Below, in pieces: positions 61,121-64,000 of a DNA stretch of 64,000 nt. This DNA is from Hippophae tibetana (Eukaryota; Streptophyta; Magnoliopsida; Rosales; Elaeagnaceae). The stretch is taken from positions 1,054,001 through 1,118,000 of the forward strand of contig JAZDXN010000013.1 of assembly GCA_037013495.1 (NCBI GenBank). Reading direction: 5' to 3'. Made by a program: the position numbers and the translations under genes. Positions within the stretch are counted from its first letter, which is position 1, and each line of letters opens with the position of its first letter. The notes under the pieces are model-generated. The model was not told where the DNA came from. It saw only the letters and a program-made list of their open reading frames with translations, and did no database searches.

Positions 61121-64000
61121 TAGTTTTGATACCTCAATGTACTTCAATTATGGTCAAACTCATGATTGCATGTCAAAGCGGAGAGGCACTTCGTTGTAGA
61201 TACCTAGGTTTAGAAACACCTTATCCTTTTGCACACAACCGTGTTCAATTTCATCAAGAATAGATTCATCTTCTTCTAGTCCTTGAAACTCAACAAGCCA
61301 TATAGGAGATGAAAAGGTTGGAATGCATTAAGCAAGTTTTTTTGGTAACTTGAGCGTTTTATATTTGGGTTTTTAGTCGATTTCTCTATGTTAAGTTTGA
61401 AGTAACCTTTACAAAATGTACTTTCTTTGTACCATTAGTAAAAGAAATATCTTCGTAACAAGCTTCTAGCAATTAGTTACTTGTTATTGAAGGGGTTTTC
61501 CTCATTACAGTTGGTTCCAAAATAACGAAGTGGTCTCATTTCATATACTACATTTTTTTATGAGAGCTAATTAATCTATTAATAATTTAACGATGCAAAC
61601 TGTCGGACACACGCTCCTGCGTATCTTTCTTCAATGACAAAGTATGTGATCGGTTAACCACGAAACATTAAATACATACATTAACATTGCTTCTCGGTAT
61701 AATATTTTGTCACTTGAGTTTTATCTTACACTTTCTAGCGAACAAGATATATTTGCTCGTCATTGGGGCAAACCTATCTAAACAAAATCATTTTGTAGTT
61801 AGACCTATTGATGGAGCATTCTATTACTTGGAACCTGTAGTTTTTATACCTCAATTTTCTTCAATTAAGGTCAAATTCATGATTGCATGTCAAAGCGGAG
61901 AGGCACTTCGTTGTAGATTCCTAGGTTTAGAAACACCTTATCCTTTTGCACACAACCGTGTTCAATTTCATCAAGAATAGATTCATCTTCTTCTGGTCCT
62001 TCAAACTCAACAAGCCATATAGGTGATGAAAAGGTTGGAATGCATTAAGGAAGTTTTTTTGGTAACTTGAGCATTTTATATTTAGGTTTTTAGTCGATTT
62101 CTCTATGTTAAGTTTGAAGTAGTCTTTACAAACGGTACTTTCTTTGTAAAATTAGTAAAAGAAATATCTTCGAAACAAGCTTCTAGCAATTAGTTACTTG
62201 TTATTGAAGGGGTTTTCCTAATTACAGTTGGTTCAGAAATAACGAAGAGGTCTCATCTCATATGCTACTTGTTTTATGAGAGCTAATTAATCTATGCATA
62301 ATTTAACGATGCAAAGTATCAGACACATGCTCCTACGTATCTTCCCTCAATGGCAAGGTACGTGATCGGTTAACTACGAAACATTAAATACTTACATCCA
62401 CATTGCTTCTATGTATAATATTTTGTCACTTATGTTTTGCCTTACACTTTCTAGCCAACAAGATATATTTTCTCATCATTCTGGCAAACCTATCTAAACA
62501 AAATCATTTTGTAGTTAGACCTATTGATGGAGCATTCTATAACTTGGAACCTATAGTTTTGATACCTCAATTTTCTTCAATTAAGGTCAAATTCATGATT
62601 GCATGTCAAAGCGGAGAGGCACTTCGTTGTAGATTCCTAGGTTTAGAAACACCTTATCCTTTTGCACACAACCGTGTTCAATTTCATCAAGAATAGATTC
62701 ATCTTCTTCTGGTCCTTCAAATCAACAAGCCATATAGGAGATGAAAAGGTTCGAATGCATTAAGGAAATTTTTTTGGTAACATGAGCATTTTATATTTGG
62801 GTTTTTAGTCGATTTCTCTATGTTAAGTTTGAAGTAATCTTTACAAACGGTACTTTCTTTGTATCATTAGTAAAAGAAATATCTTCGAAACAAGCTTCTA
62901 GCAATTAGTTACTTGTTATTGAAGGGGTTTTCCTAGTTGGTTCCAAAATAACGAAGAGGTCTCATTTCATATGCTACTTTTTTGTTGAGAGCTAATTAAT
63001 CTATGCATAATTTAACGATGCAAAGTGTGAGACACACGCTCCTGCGTATCTTCCTTCAATGGCAAGGTACGTGATCGGTTAACCACGAAACATTAAATAC
63101 TTACATCCACATTGCTTCTATGTATAATATTTTGTCACTTACGTTTTGTCTTACACTTTCTAGCCAACAAGATATATTTGCTCGTCATTGTGGCAAACCT
63201 TTCTAAACAAAATCATTTTGCAGTTAGATATATTGATGGAGCATTCTATAACTTGGAACCTGTAGTTTTGATACCTCAATGTTCTTCAATTAAGGTCAAA
63301 CTCATGATTGCATGTCAAAGCGGAGAGGCACTTCGTTGTAGATTCCTAGGTTTAGAAACACCTTATCCTTTTGCATACAACCGTGTTCAATTTCATCAAG
63401 AATAGATTCATCTTCTTCTAGTCCTTGAAACTCAACACGCCATATAGGACATGAAAAGTTTGGAATGCATTAAGCAAGTTTTTTTGGTAGCATGAGCATT
63501 TTATATTTGGGTTTTTAGTCAATTTCTCTATGTGAAATTTGAAGTAATCTTTACAAACGGTACTTTCTTTGTATCATTAGTAAAAGATATATCTTCAAAA
63601 AAAGCTTCTAGCAATTAGTTACTTGTTACTGAAATGGTTTTCCTAATTACAGTTGGTTCCAAAATAACGAAGAGGTCTCATTTCATATGCTACGTTTTTG
63701 ATGAGAGCTAATTAATCTATGCATAATTTAACGATGCAAAGTGTTAGACACACGCTCCTGCGTATCTTCCTTCAATGGCAAGGTACGTGATCGGTTAACC
63801 ACGAAACATTAAATACTTACATTCACATTGCTTCTATGTATAATATTTTGTCACTTATGTTTTATCTTACACTTTCTAGCCAACAAGATATATTTGCTTG
63901 TCATTGTGGCAAACCTATCTAAACAAAATCATTTTGCATTTAGACATATTGATGGAGCATTCTATAACTTGGAACCTGTAGTTTTGATACCTCAATGTAC

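Larger units (their letters stand above)
36068..64000 (+). repeat. Satellite array block 3, ~716-bp monomers (about 39 copies)
   Basis: Head-to-tail monomers phased at 36617, 37334, 38050 and so on to 63829, continuing past the edge. The first copies still carry cttaaatt; from about 37.3 kb nearly all carry cttcaatt, so a ~97-codon frame is open in most. Four main variants can be told apart: A (cattctggcaaac, tcttcaattaagg, agcgaagagg), B (gcagttagacatattg, acaaccatgttc), C (gcagttagaactattg, acaaccgtg) and D (cttctcggtataat, tattttctcg, ctaatcaaaat). Several monomers are chimeras of these. No gene or inserted element is visible. The interval 62403-63112 is only 709 bp because of two small deletions. 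Confidence 0.97.

Noticed and set aside
5446..63405. Dozens of ~97-codon open frames as a tandem gene family
   Set aside because: They start at TTG, lie at a fixed place in a satellite monomer, differ mostly by amino-acid-changing substitutions, and are stopped in most block 1 copies. No family is recognised.
4718..64000. CRISPR array or ribosomal intergenic spacer
   Set aside because: Units are ~716 bp with no unique spacers, no cas or rRNA genes are near, and the setting is plant retrotransposon DNA.

Overview
This is plant (angiosperm) nuclear DNA from a satellite-rich, probably pericentromeric or centromeric region. No host gene is visible. The evidence is an AT-rich tandem array with a monomer of about 716-717 bp covering roughly 55 kb of the 64 kb, plus LTR-retrotransposon pieces of plant type. 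One of these has a primer-binding site matching the 3' end of plant tRNA-Asp and a Ty3/gypsy gag that resembles the Athila lineage. The species cannot be named from the sequence.

Layout. 1-4717 is part of a minus-strand Athila-like Ty3/gypsy element. Reading leftward along the minus strand it holds a truncated 3' internal region (4717-4023) with hairpins and a purine-rich tract, one LTR (4022-1986), a tRNA-Asp primer-binding site (1979-1962), an AT-rich leader with two hairpins (1961-1205), and a gag reading frame (1204 to beyond base 1). The single LTR has internal element sequence on both sides, as expected for two tandem elements sharing an LTR. 4718-28103 is satellite block 1 (about 33 monomers). 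28104-30119 is a 2,016-bp LTR-like insertion with TG...CA ends and a 5-bp target duplication (gtact); it is best read as a solo LTR of a second, unassigned family. 30120-34139 is satellite block 2 (about 5.6 monomers). 34140-36067 is a solo LTR of the same Athila-like family as the left end, with a 5-bp duplication (atgta). 36068-64000 is satellite block 3 (about 39 monomers), which continues past the window.

The satellite is all in one orientation and in one phase across both insertions, so the array existed before the LTRs landed. It has higher-order structure. In block 3, variants A, B, C and D recur as A-B-C-D tetramers and as C-D-A trimers (2,149 bp). In block 1, 11-monomer and 9-monomer periods (7,877 and 6,447 bp) differ by exactly one local dimer duplication. 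Most block 1 monomers carry an in-frame TAA that most block 3 monomers lack, so block 3 shows dozens of ~97-codon open frames. I judge these to be by-products of recent amplification, not genes.

The only convincing protein-coding sequence is the partial gag. The items most worth a second look are the nested higher-order repeat history, the shared-LTR junction, the paired leader hairpins, the G-box/CCAAT/TATA promoter inside the second-family LTR, and the fast-changing GC-rich repeat block in the Athila-like LTR.
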